Shown: piece by piece, positions 24,483-32,129 of the stretch
How the letters are laid out: each line of letters begins with the position of its first letter
How positions within the stretch are numbered: the stretch's first letter is position 1
Assembly (NCBI GenBank): GCA_024680675.1
Contig: JAILBX010000241.1
Span: forward strand, 1-42,906
Source: Lachnospiraceae bacterium
GTDB taxonomy: Bacteria; Bacillota; Clostridia; Lachnospirales; Lachnospiraceae
Reading direction: 5' to 3'
DNA: 42,906 nucleotides
Translations under genes and position numbers: made by a program
Notes under the pieces: model-generated
The model's input: the letters and a program-made list of their open reading frames with translations, nothing else
Told to the model about the DNA's origin: nothing
Databases searched by the model: none

Positions 24483-27083
24483 ATGAGAGAAACAAAAGAA
24501 GGCCTTGTTTATACAAACGAGAAATGTATTGGTTGCAATAAATGTATAAGATCTTGCAGTTGTATTGGTGCAAATGTATCTACTGAAGCTGATGAAAATG
24601 GAAGATCAAAGATTCTCGTAGATGGAAACCTTTGTATCGCCTGTGGAGCCTGTTTTGATGTATGTGAACATAATGCACGTGACTACATAGATGATACTGA
24701 CAGATTTTTTGAAGATCTAAAAAAGGGGGAGGCTATTTCCCTTCTTATAGCACCTTCTTTTCCTGCAAATTACCCTGATAGCTATGAAAAAATCCTGGGA
24801 GGATTAAAAAATCTCGGAGCAAAACAAATATTAAGTGTGTCCTTCGGAGCAGATATAACCACTTGGGGATATGTAAATTACATAGAAAAAAATAATTTTA
24901 CTGGTGGAATATCCCAGCCCTGCCCTGCCGTTGTAGGATATATAGAAAGATATCTTCCGGAATTGATTCCAAATCTCTTTCCGGTACAGAGCCCTGTTAT
25001 GTGTGCTGCTATATATGCAAAAAATGTACTTGGTATTACAGATAAGCTGGCCTTTATAAGTCCATGTATTGCAAAAAAGCTTGAAATAGATGACCCTAAT
25101 AACAAGGGCTTCATCAGCTATAATGTCACATTTGATCATCTCATAAATTATGTTAAAACCAATAATATCTATGGCGAACCTTATAAAGAGGAAATAGAGT
25201 ACGGTCTTGGTTCAATATACCCCATGCCCGGTGGTCTTAAAGAAAATGTCAGATGGCTCCTTGGAGATGATGTATTTATACGTCAGGTTGAAGGAGAGAA
25301 GAGGCTATATAGCTTTCTTGAACACAATAAGAACCTTCTTAAAGATAAAAAAACTCCCTTTCTGTTTGTTGATGCACTAAATTGTGAAAATGGTTGCATC
25401 TGCGGAACAGGAACAGAACCTTCAAAATCTTCAACTGATGAGGCTCTTTATGCCCTTCATGATATCAAAGAAGCAGTAAAAAAGACCAGTCCTGACAGCG
25501 CCTGGTCTAAAAATGCATCTCCAAAAGAGAGACTTAGAAATCTCAATGATCAGTTTTCTCATCTTAAGCTTGAAGATTATCTCAGAAGCTATACGGATAG
25601 ATCAAAACAATGTAGGCTTCGTATTCCTGATGCCGAAGAACTTGAAATGATCTATATTGAAATGAATAAACTTGATGAAAACTCACGCAATATCAACTGC
25701 TCTTGTTGCGGTTATGACAGCTGTAAGGATATGGCAATAGCGATACACAATGGAATAAACCATAAAGATAATTGCATTCATTATCTTAAAGATATGTATA
25801 TAGTAAGAGCCGCAGAAAGTGACATGATGACAGGACTCCCAAATGCTTCAGGCTTCAGAACATTTGTAAATCATCTTAAGACAAACGGACATCCTTCCCT
25901 CTTTAATGCCTTTTATCTCAATCTTCGTAATTTTGGACTTATAAACAGTAAATACGGGAAGCATATTGCAGATGATATTATTATCAAATTTGCCAAGTTA
26001 CTAAAGAAAAAAACTGATGAAGACGAGTGTGTAGGCCGACTTTCCGGAGATAATTTTATTATCATGGTACATAAAGAAAAGACTGATGATATCCTAAAGG
26101 TAACAGAAGGAATAAAATTATCAATGTCCATGGAGAATAAAGAGGAAATAATTACTATACAGGCTACTGCCGGATGTTTTGACATTAATGAGGACGAAGT
26201 TGACAGTGAAGAAATACTTGGAAGATGCTCCACTGCTCTTAACATGGCAAAATATGAAAAACATGTACCTTACGTATTTTCAACATTAGACATGCACTCC
26301 AAAGTGCTGTACCATAAACACATAGCTTCTATATTTGCCGATGCGCTAAAAAATGGAGAGTTCAGACCCTATTATCAACCAAAGGTCAACACAAACACAA
26401 ACACTCTTGCAGGAGCAGAAGCTTTGGTACGTTGGATAAGAGAAGGAAAACTAATATCCCCCGGTGAATTTATACCGGTTCTGGAGATGGACGACAATAT
26501 ATGTATATTGGATTTCTATGTTTTTGAGCAGGTCTGCAAGGATATTCAAAAATGGATAAATGACGGAATAGAACCCGTCAGAATATCTACGAACTTCTCA
26601 AGAAGAAACCTGCTCAATCCGGATTTTTCACGTAAGATCGAGGATATACTCCATAAATATGAAATTCCAAGAGAATATATAGAAGTCGAACTTACTGAAA
26701 CGGTAAGTGAAAAAGAAAACGACAGACTGAGTAATTTTATAAGTGATATGCACGAGGCCGATATAGCTATGGCAATTGATGACTTTGGAACAGGCTATTC
26801 ATCACTTAATCTCCTAAGAGATTTCCCGGCGGATGTCTTGAAGCTTGACAAATCCTTTATAGATGGACACATTGATACTAAAAGAGATAACGTTGTAGTA
26901 TCCAATGTTGCAAAAATGGCCAAGGAACTTGATATGAGTGTAATAACAGAAGGTGTCGAAAGTCAGGAACAGGTGGATTTCCTAAAGAGTATAAATATCA
27001 ATATGGTACAGGGCTTCCTCTTTGATAAGCCTCTGTCAAAGGAAGATTTTGAAAAAAGACTGATTAATAAGAGCTATGATTAA
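24483..27083 (+). CDS. [FeFe]-hydrogenase-like sensor fused to GGDEF-EAL
   Basis: An 866-aa cytoplasmic fusion. Residues 15-61 form a two-cluster ferredoxin (Cys15/18/21/25 and Cys51/54/57/61). About 80-330 is an [FeFe]-hydrogenase H-domain with all four H-cluster cysteines: Cys147 ('SQPCPAV'), Cys195 ('SPCIAKKLE'), Cys301 and Cys305 ('NCENGCICG'). The proton-relay cysteine of catalytic enzymes (first C of TSCCPAW) is Pro146. A PF04060-type FeS domain follows (Cys406/409/414/431), then a GGDEF domain with degenerate 'SGDNF' (521-525) and an EAL domain with intact 'EALVRW' (646-651), 'DDFGTGYSS', 'LKLD', 'EGVE' and 'QGFLFDKP'. I predict an H2- or redox-sensing c-di-GMP phosphodiesterase. GAGGT precedes the ATG. 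Confidence 0.93.
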   Translation: MRETKEGLVYTNEKCIGCNKCIRSCSCIGANVSTEADENGRSKILVDGNLCIACGACFDVCEHNARDYIDDTDRFFEDLKKGEAISLLIAPSFPANYPDSYEKILGGLKNLGAKQILSVSFGADITTWGYVNYIEKNNFTGGISQPCPAVVGYIERYLPELIPNLFPVQSPVMCAAIYAKNVLGITDKLAFISPCIAKKLEIDDPNNKGFISYNVTFDHLINYVKTNNIYGEPYKEEIEYGLGSIYPMPGGLKENVRWLLGDDVFIRQVEGEKRLYSFLEHNKNLLKDKKTPFLFVDALNCENGCICGTGTEPSKSSTDEALYALHDIKEAVKKTSPDSAWSKNASPKERLRNLNDQFSHLKLEDYLRSYTDRSKQCRLRIPDAEELEMIYIEMNKLDENSRNINCSCCGYDSCKDMAIAIHNGINHKDNCIHYLKDMYIVRAAESDMMTGLPNASGFRTFVNHLKTNGHPSLFNAFYLNLRNFGLINSKYGKHIADDIIIKFAKLLKKKTDEDECVGRLSGDNFIIMVHKEKTDDILKVTEGIKLSMSMENKEEIITIQATAGCFDINEDEVDSEEILGRCSTALNMAKYEKHVPYVFSTLDMHSKVLYHKHIASIFADALKNGEFRPYYQPKVNTNTNTLAGAEALVRWIREGKLISPGEFIPVLEMDDNICILDFYVFEQVCKDIQKWINDGIEPVRISTNFSRRNLLNPDFSRKIEDILHKYEIPREYIEVELTETVSEKENDRLSNFISDMHEADIAMAIDDFGTGYSSLNLLRDFPADVLKLDKSFIDGHIDTKRDNVVVSNVAKMAKELDMSVITEGVESQEQVDFLKSININMVQGFLFDKPLSKEDFEKRLINKSYD

Positions 27084-27137
27084 TAGCTACAAAACATCTT
27101 CATAATAGCAGATGAAAATATAAGTTTAAAGAATAAT

Positions 27138-27176
27138 AAGAATGTAACATAAATTTTCATGTTACATTCTTATTTT
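27138..27176 (+). terminator. Strong terminator after the hydrogenase-EAL gene
   Basis: AAGAATGTAACAT (27138-27150) pairs perfectly with ATGTTACATTCTT (27159-27171), a 13-bp stem with an 8-nt loop, followed by ATTTTT. Confidence 0.85.
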
Positions 27177-27225
27177 TAGTCCAATATGACAAGCTCCATA
27201 ATTTTATTTATCATAAACTAAGTCA

Positions 27226-27245
27226 CAAAAAAGGCTAGCTTTTTC
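27226..27245 (-). terminator. Probable terminator of the beta-helix lipoprotein gene
   Basis: AAAAAG (27228-27233) pairs with CTTTTT (27239-27244) around GCTAG. Read on the minus strand it gives a small hairpin followed by six Ts, about 60 bp past the stop. Short stem, so moderate confidence. Confidence 0.5.
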
Positions 27246-27303
27246 ACACATATTTAAAAGAACATTATTTTTAAACCAGGCCTTCAGGCTAAAAGCCTTG
27301 TAT

Positions 27304-28872
27304 TTAATTGATAGTTTTTTCGGCTTCTCCCTTCATCTCTTCGCCATCCGGCTTCTGAGGTGGCTCTCCATTTGGCTTTTCAGATACTTGTCCATCAGGA
27401 GGAGTCGGTCTTTCACCATCTTTTGGAAACTGGGTATCTTCTCTACCTGAATCTTTCATTTTCATATCCTTAGGCATTTGTGATCCATCGCCTCCTAAAG
27501 GTTCTCCGTTTCCATCCATATGAGCTGGTTTATCCCCATCTTTTCCCGAATTTTCACTTATTTCTATCTCAATCATTTCACCCTGTGATGATGTAGCTTC
27601 TTCGTATGTTTTTCCGTCTACAGTAAGGGTATAACCATTTAAATCTATTGAATCTTCATCACAGGTAAGTGAACTTATATTAGAATCTGCCGTAAGTATC
27701 CACTTGGAACCCTCATCTAACTCCAGGTATATTTTTCCATCTGTAGCATCATTGTTAATAGCACCTTCAAAGGTACTGGCTTCCTTAAGATAAAGATTCA
27801 GAGTCGAAATATCATCAACAACAAAATCACCGGAAATAGCTTGTGAAGAAGCTGTTAAGTTAACCTTACCACCATTAGATCCTTCATTACCCCATCCCGC
27901 AGCGGCAGCACGCAAGAATACTCCGTCTCCTTTATTTGTGATATTCACACTTGATAAAGATATATCAGTTGCGGTATTATTCACAAAAAATACATCTCCC
28001 TTATTATTTGTAATGCTTCCTCCATTGGCAGTAAACTTGGATAAACCGGTATCTGCATCCCCTGACATTGATTGATATATCATAATCCCCTTGAATATAT
28101 CAGATTTATCGCTGTTATGTTGATTATGATCTGCGCTCAAGGTGACATTATTAAGGGTTACTGAGTTTCTCCCTTCAACAACAATACCTTCTGAAGCATT
28201 CGATGTAAGACTTGCATCATTTATTGTAATGTCAGCTGTTGAATATACTGCAGGAGACCCTTTTCCATCAGTTATATAATTTCCACCTGTTACAGTAACA
28301 ATTCCTCCGCCTCTGTCAGACCTTATAGCAGCTGATGAGTTACCACTTGTATGTATTTCAAGATTTGATGCGTTCATGGTAGCTCCACCTGTTGTCATAA
28401 TACCACCTGAACAATCCCCCTTAGTGTTGATAGTAGATTCCGATATATTGATTACTGTACCTTCTCCATAAGAGAATACTCCATTAGCATGCTTTCCATC
28501 AGTAGAAATATCCATATCAGAAAGCGTCAAATTAGCTTTGTTTGTAGCAAATATAGCTGAATTTTCCCCATAAAAATCTGCCTCATCACCTTCTGAATTT
28601 CCGGTTTTTGAAACAGTCGCATTACTGTATTCTGCTGTTTCACCATCTACTGTTATAGCATGTCCCCCATCCTCATCACTGCTGTAGGTACCTGCTTCTA
28701 CGCTTTTATCAGAGCTATTTGAACTGTTTTCTATCGTTTCAGCAGTATTTTCACTTATCTCCTCAACAGGAGAATTCTTCGGACTACTTGTTGCACTGTT
28801 ACAAGCGCTTACCAAAAAAGCTGAAGATGTCAAAAAAAGGCAGAGAGTCCTCATTAAATAGCATTTTTTCAT
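27304..28872 (-). CDS. Surface lipoprotein with beta-helix repeats and proline-rich tail
   Basis: A 522-aa exported lipoprotein: the signal peptide ends 'VSAC' (Cys24), followed by a Ser/Asn-rich linker. Residues about 55-400 show irregular repeats of beta strands and turns ('ITINDASLTSN', 'VTLNNVTLSAD', 'ISLSSVNITNKGDGVF'), typical of a right-handed parallel beta-helix adhesin or glycan-binding surface protein. I see no polysaccharide-lyase active-site motif. The last 60 residues are rich in Pro, Asp, Gly and Lys. The start is ATG 28872, which has TGGAGGATT upstream; the track's ATG (28896) lies before that site. Transcribed away from a small lipoprotein gene. Confidence 0.8.
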   Translation of the reverse strand: MKKCYLMRTLCLFLTSSAFLVSACNSATSSPKNSPVEEISENTAETIENSSNSSDKSVEAGTYSSDEDGGHAITVDGETAEYSNATVSKTGNSEGDEADFYGENSAIFATNKANLTLSDMDISTDGKHANGVFSYGEGTVINISESTINTKGDCSGGIMTTGGATMNASNLEIHTSGNSSAAIRSDRGGGIVTVTGGNYITDGKGSPAVYSTADITINDASLTSNASEGIVVEGRNSVTLNNVTLSADHNQHNSDKSDIFKGIMIYQSMSGDADTGLSKFTANGGSITNNKGDVFFVNNTATDISLSSVNITNKGDGVFLRAAAAGWGNEGSNGGKVNLTASSQAISGDFVVDDISTLNLYLKEASTFEGAINNDATDGKIYLELDEGSKWILTADSNISSLTCDEDSIDLNGYTLTVDGKTYEEATSSQGEMIEIEISENSGKDGDKPAHMDGNGEPLGGDGSQMPKDMKMKDSGREDTQFPKDGERPTPPDGQVSEKPNGEPPQKPDGEEMKGEAEKTIN

Positions 28873-28919
28873 ATTTTTAATCCTCCAAATAATCATTGAT
28901 TTTTTTTATGATATGCAGT

Positions 28920-28978
28920 ATTCTAGTTAAAGATTTTGTACAGCTTGTGTTGGAAATGTGTAAAAAGTGTGATCAATA
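28920..28978 (-). promoter_or_regulatory. Promoter region with three 11-bp-phased repeats
   Basis: On the plus strand TGTG recurs exactly every 11 bp (28946, 28957, 28968), giving NNCACA-type hexamers on the minus strand. A minus-strand -10 candidate TAGAAT lies at 28920-28925 with no -35 hexamer; the repeats start at the -35 position. It probably serves the beta-helix lipoprotein gene. Confidence 0.4.
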
Positions 28979-29048
28979 ATACCTTGTAGTACTCAGTTCA
29001 TAACACACTCTTATCAAATCAGCTTTTAAAGGAGTATAAACAAATATT

Positions 29049-29516
29049 ATGAATAAAAAAATATTAATTCTTGCACTTTGTATTATAGCTTTTGGCTTAT
29101 CTGCCTGTAAAACAGAAGAAAAAAAGGAAAGCGTAATAGAAATAAAAGAATCCCCTGTAACCCCTACTGAAACGACAGACAATATCACTGAGGAAAAATC
29201 GGAAGAAGAAATTAAAGAAAGCACAGATGAATTAACACAAGAACAGTGTCTTGAAGCTGTCAAAAAATATTGTTTCTCCAACAATCCTGATCTGGAAGAT
29301 ATGGTAAATTCAAATGAGTATGATATCAGCTGGGATGTAACTCAAAATGAAAACAATGAAATAGTTGTTTTATACAGATCCTATACCGGTGCAGAAACAC
29401 GCTACTACATAGATCCGATTTCCGGAGAAACTTATGTTACAGAGTTAGTTCCGGGAATAATCGATAATGAAGAGCAAACTGATGAGCATCTAGATATAAA
29501 AAATTATATTGAATAA
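29049..29516 (+). CDS. Small lipoprotein, PepSY-like C-terminus
   Basis: A 155-aa lipoprotein with signal peptide and lipobox 'LSAC' (Cys20), an acidic low-complexity linker (about 22-65) and a small alpha/beta domain (about 66-135). That domain ends with 'EIVVLYRSYTGAETRYYIDPISGETYVTE', a strand pattern like PepSY domains where the last strands display 'IDPxTGE'. The only good ribosome site (AAAGGAG, 29028-29034) is 14 bases from the ATG, which is long. It is divergent from the beta-helix lipoprotein. Role unknown; PepSY domains often inhibit secreted peptidases. Confidence 0.75.
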   Translation: MNKKILILALCIIAFGLSACKTEEKKESVIEIKESPVTPTETTDNITEEKSEEEIKESTDELTQEQCLEAVKKYCFSNNPDLEDMVNSNEYDISWDVTQNENNEIVVLYRSYTGAETRYYIDPISGETYVTELVPGIIDNEEQTDEHLDIKNYIE

Positions 29517-29537
29517 TCATAGCAAAATTAGAAAGCG

Positions 29538-29595
29538 TTAAAGATAGTCTTTAAGGAGTATATCTATTCGTTAAAGCTGCCTTTCGCGAATAGAT
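29538..29595. repeat. Two hairpins in the convergent gap
   Basis: TTAAAGA-TAG-TCTTTAA (29538-29554) is a short perfect hairpin. ATCTATTCG (29562-29570) with CGAATAGAT (29587-29595) is a second, longer one, with an inner AAAG/CTTT stem in its loop. Neither has a U-tract. They precede the bidirectional terminator at 29624. Confidence 0.5.
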
Positions 29596-29623
29596 CAATG
29601 TTATTATAATATTAACAAAACAA

Positions 29624-29663
29624 AAAGAACTGCTCCATAGTGTGATCCGGAACAGTTCTTTTA
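29624..29663. terminator. Bidirectional terminator
   Basis: AAAGAACTG pairs with CAGTTCTTT around a partly paired loop (CTCC..CGGA), with As before and Ts after. It can end both the small lipoprotein transcript and the converging pfk transcript. Confidence 0.8.
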
Positions 29664-29723
29664 TTGTATATATGTATATACTTGTAATCCTCTTCTGACT
29701 ACCTTATTAAAGGCTTCTAAATA

Positions 29724-30953
29724 TTACTTACGAACAAGATGTCTGGGAAGTCCATTTACAAATAAAGGAGTTAACTCACCCATAATAAGAGGTCTTGCAT
29801 ACCTTTCGTATCCTATGTTAAGTCCACATCCATCCTCTGTGATCCACTCATCAGGAACCGGTCTCTCTACATTTGCAATAGCATGAATATCATAAGCACT
29901 TGTACCACACTGATAAGGTGCCTCTCCATTACGATTAAGGGTGATCATCATTCCTGTCTTTCCTTCATCAGCTGCCTTTGCAGCATCATAACCAACCTGA
30001 AATGCCTCATTTATATCCGTAAGGGATGCAATATGAGTAGCTGCTCTCTGTAAGGTAGAGAATTCAACAGCTCTTGTTTTAAGACCTGTCTCCTCAGCAA
30101 CCTTTTGAGCAAGGTAAGCGGCTGTTCCAGACATCTGCTTATGACCAAAAGCATCGACTGCAATATTCTCATTAGCAAGCTCACAAACATAACGACCGTC
30201 TGCGATCTTTATTCCTTCTGAAACTGCAATAACTACTGAAGATTCGGTAGCCGCCAGTTCCTTAACCTTTTTCATGAAGGCATCCATGTCAAAGGTTCTC
30301 TCAGGAAGATATATAGCATTTGCACCCTTACAATCATCTCCCTTTGCTAAAGCTGCCGCAGCTGTAAGCCATCCTGCATTACGTCCCATAATCTCTACGA
30401 TAAGTATGGTAGGCTTTTTAGCACCGAATGACTCGTTGTCGCGGATTATTTCTTTTAAACTTGTAGCAATATATTTTGCAGCTGAACCATATCCCGGGCA
30501 ATGATCTGTTATAGGAAGGTCATTGTCTATTGTCTTTGGAACGCCCATAAATCTCTGCTTCTTTCCATGCGCAGCAGCATAGTCAGAAAGCATCTTTACT
30601 GTATCCATTGAATCATTACCACCGCAATAGAACATATACTCTATGTCATGCTTTTCCATGATTTCAAATACTTTTTCATATACATCCTCATGACCTTCTA
30701 TCTGAGGCATTTTAAAACGGCAGGATCCAAGGAAAGCCGAAGGAGTCCTCTTAAGTATTTCTACCTCTTCAGGCTTATCAAGATACTCATCGAGGTCACA
30801 AAGCTGATCTTCCAAAAATCCCTCTATACCATGAACCATTCCATAAACCTTATTCGCACCCAGCTTCTTAGAAGCTACGTAAACCCCTGCGACTGATGAA
30901 TTGATAACAGCGGTAGGTCCGCCTGACTGCCCAACTACAACATTTCCCGTCAT
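29724..30953 (-). CDS. 6-phosphofructokinase, PPi-dependent type
   Basis: A 409-aa glycolytic enzyme phosphorylating fructose-6-phosphate. 'GQSGGPTAVINSS' starts the fold. The phosphate-donor site reads 'GGNDSM' and 'PKTIDND'. ATP-dependent PfkA has Gly at the two deciding positions (GGDGS, PGTIDND), whereas Asp and Lys there mark the pyrophosphate-dependent form, so PPi is the likely donor (reaction reversible). 'EIMGRNAGWLTAA' is the substrate loop. AAAAGGAGA precedes the ATG. Its promoter lies just upstream. Confidence 0.93.
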   Translation of the reverse strand: MTGNVVVGQSGGPTAVINSSVAGVYVASKKLGANKVYGMVHGIEGFLEDQLCDLDEYLDKPEEVEILKRTPSAFLGSCRFKMPQIEGHEDVYEKVFEIMEKHDIEYMFYCGGNDSMDTVKMLSDYAAAHGKKQRFMGVPKTIDNDLPITDHCPGYGSAAKYIATSLKEIIRDNESFGAKKPTILIVEIMGRNAGWLTAAAALAKGDDCKGANAIYLPERTFDMDAFMKKVKELAATESSVVIAVSEGIKIADGRYVCELANENIAVDAFGHKQMSGTAAYLAQKVAEETGLKTRAVEFSTLQRAATHIASLTDINEAFQVGYDAAKAADEGKTGMMITLNRNGEAPYQCGTSAYDIHAIANVERPVPDEWITEDGCGLNIGYERYARPLIMGELTPLFVNGLPRHLVRK

Positions 30954-31012
30954 TTTTCTCTTCTCCTTTTTATTTGTTATTTTACATTTTTCAATAAAAA
31001 AACTCCTTTTAA

Positions 31013-31041
31013 ATTATATCAAATGCTAATATCCCTTTCAA
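31013..31041 (-). promoter_or_regulatory. Promoter of the phosphofructokinase gene
   Basis: On the minus strand TTGAAA (31041-31036), a 17-bp spacer and TATAAT (31018-31013). It fits the consensus well and sits about 60 bp upstream of the start codon. Confidence 0.75.
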
Positions 31042-31054
31042 GTGCTTGTATCTG

Positions 31055-32059
31055 CTAACCTAAAAACTTTAACAGTCTTTCCTGAAAGTCTTTATAGTAG
31101 GGCTTCTCTATATATACAACATGGGAGCCACCCTCAATCATCTCAAAAACAGATCCCTTAGGAAGCAGATCTATCGCTGTATTTACAAGATCATAGTTTA
31201 AATAAGGATCCTTATCGCCACAGATCAACAAAGTAGGTACAGTTACCTTTTCAAGATCTATAAGCTTTACTGTTTTCGATACACAAACATCTTTTCTTCC
31301 ACCATTTGGACTTGACTCTTTATCATAGTACCAGGCACCTGAACAAAAGGTATCAACTATCACCGGATCTGTAATGTCATAATCTATGGAACCATCTTCA
31401 AGTCGCTGAAAATCTCCGGCTGCACCTACCCAGTTATTGTGATTAAAGGGTTCGTTTACTGTGTACTCTCCTATTCCACTGAGTATAGGTGCATATAATA
31501 CAAGCTTATTTATATATTCCGGGTGAGCAACCGCAAAGAGACCCACAGTAACTGTACCCCAGCTCCAGCCCAAAACATCTATTTTCTCTTGCCCACTGAC
31601 TTCTAATATTTTCTCTACTGCAGCATTTATATCCTCAGATGCATACTGAGAATCCGGAATAAATCCATCCTCAACTTCGCCTGACTGACCAAAGCCAGCG
31701 ATGTCAAGTCTCCACACAGAATAACCCTCTCTTGCCAGCCTGCGTACCAGACTGTAGTCCTTATAATTTATATCAAACTCAAAGGATGAAAACGTTACGC
31801 CATGTACCAAAAGAATATTTTTTGAAGGCTTGCTTCCCTCTACCCACATGCGATCAAGGTGAAGTGAAACTCCCTCCCTTTCTAAAGGAATTACCTCGTA
31901 GCCATAGGCTTCTTCAGCTTTAGCAGAATCTTCCGAAAAGTTTGATCCCCCGTTTTCAACCGGTGACCCACCTTGTTTACTCTTACATCCTGAAAAACCA
32001 CAAAGTGAAATCAGCAATAATATAACAAGATATTTACCTAAATTATACCTGAAAATCAC
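31055..32059 (-). CDS. Alpha/beta hydrolase lipoprotein
   Basis: A 334-aa surface-anchored hydrolase. The signal peptide ends 'FSGC' (Cys25). The alpha/beta-hydrolase core shows 'LLVHGVTFSSFEFD' (oxyanion region), nucleophile 'GWSWGTVT', acid 'CGDKDPYLNY' and 'EGGSHVVYIEKP' with the catalytic His. All triad residues are present. The GTG start has AAGGAGA six bases upstream. It follows the nicotinate phosphoribosyltransferase gene by 70 bp on the same strand and may share its transcript. Substrate unknown. Confidence 0.85.
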   Translation of the reverse strand: MIFRYNLGKYLVILLLISLCGFSGCKSKQGGSPVENGGSNFSEDSAKAEEAYGYEVIPLEREGVSLHLDRMWVEGSKPSKNILLVHGVTFSSFEFDINYKDYSLVRRLAREGYSVWRLDIAGFGQSGEVEDGFIPDSQYASEDINAAVEKILEVSGQEKIDVLGWSWGTVTVGLFAVAHPEYINKLVLYAPILSGIGEYTVNEPFNHNNWVGAAGDFQRLEDGSIDYDITDPVIVDTFCSGAWYYDKESSPNGGRKDVCVSKTVKLIDLEKVTVPTLLICGDKDPYLNYDLVNTAIDLLPKGSVFEMIEGGSHVVYIEKPYYKDFQERLLKFLG

Positions 32060-32129
32060 AACTTTTCTCCTTGTTTATCCACATATTCTTACCAATTTGA
32101 CTATTAAGACTCTTCTTTTGATCCTAAGC

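Noticed and set aside
25913-26245. 110-aa minus-strand ORF inside the hydrogenase-EAL gene
   Set aside because: Ser/Ile-rich antisense shadow of the GGDEF domain.
24483-27083. Catalytic H2-producing hydrogenase
   Set aside because: The proton-relay cysteine is replaced by proline, no other hydrogenase subunits are adjacent, and the C-terminus is a signalling output.
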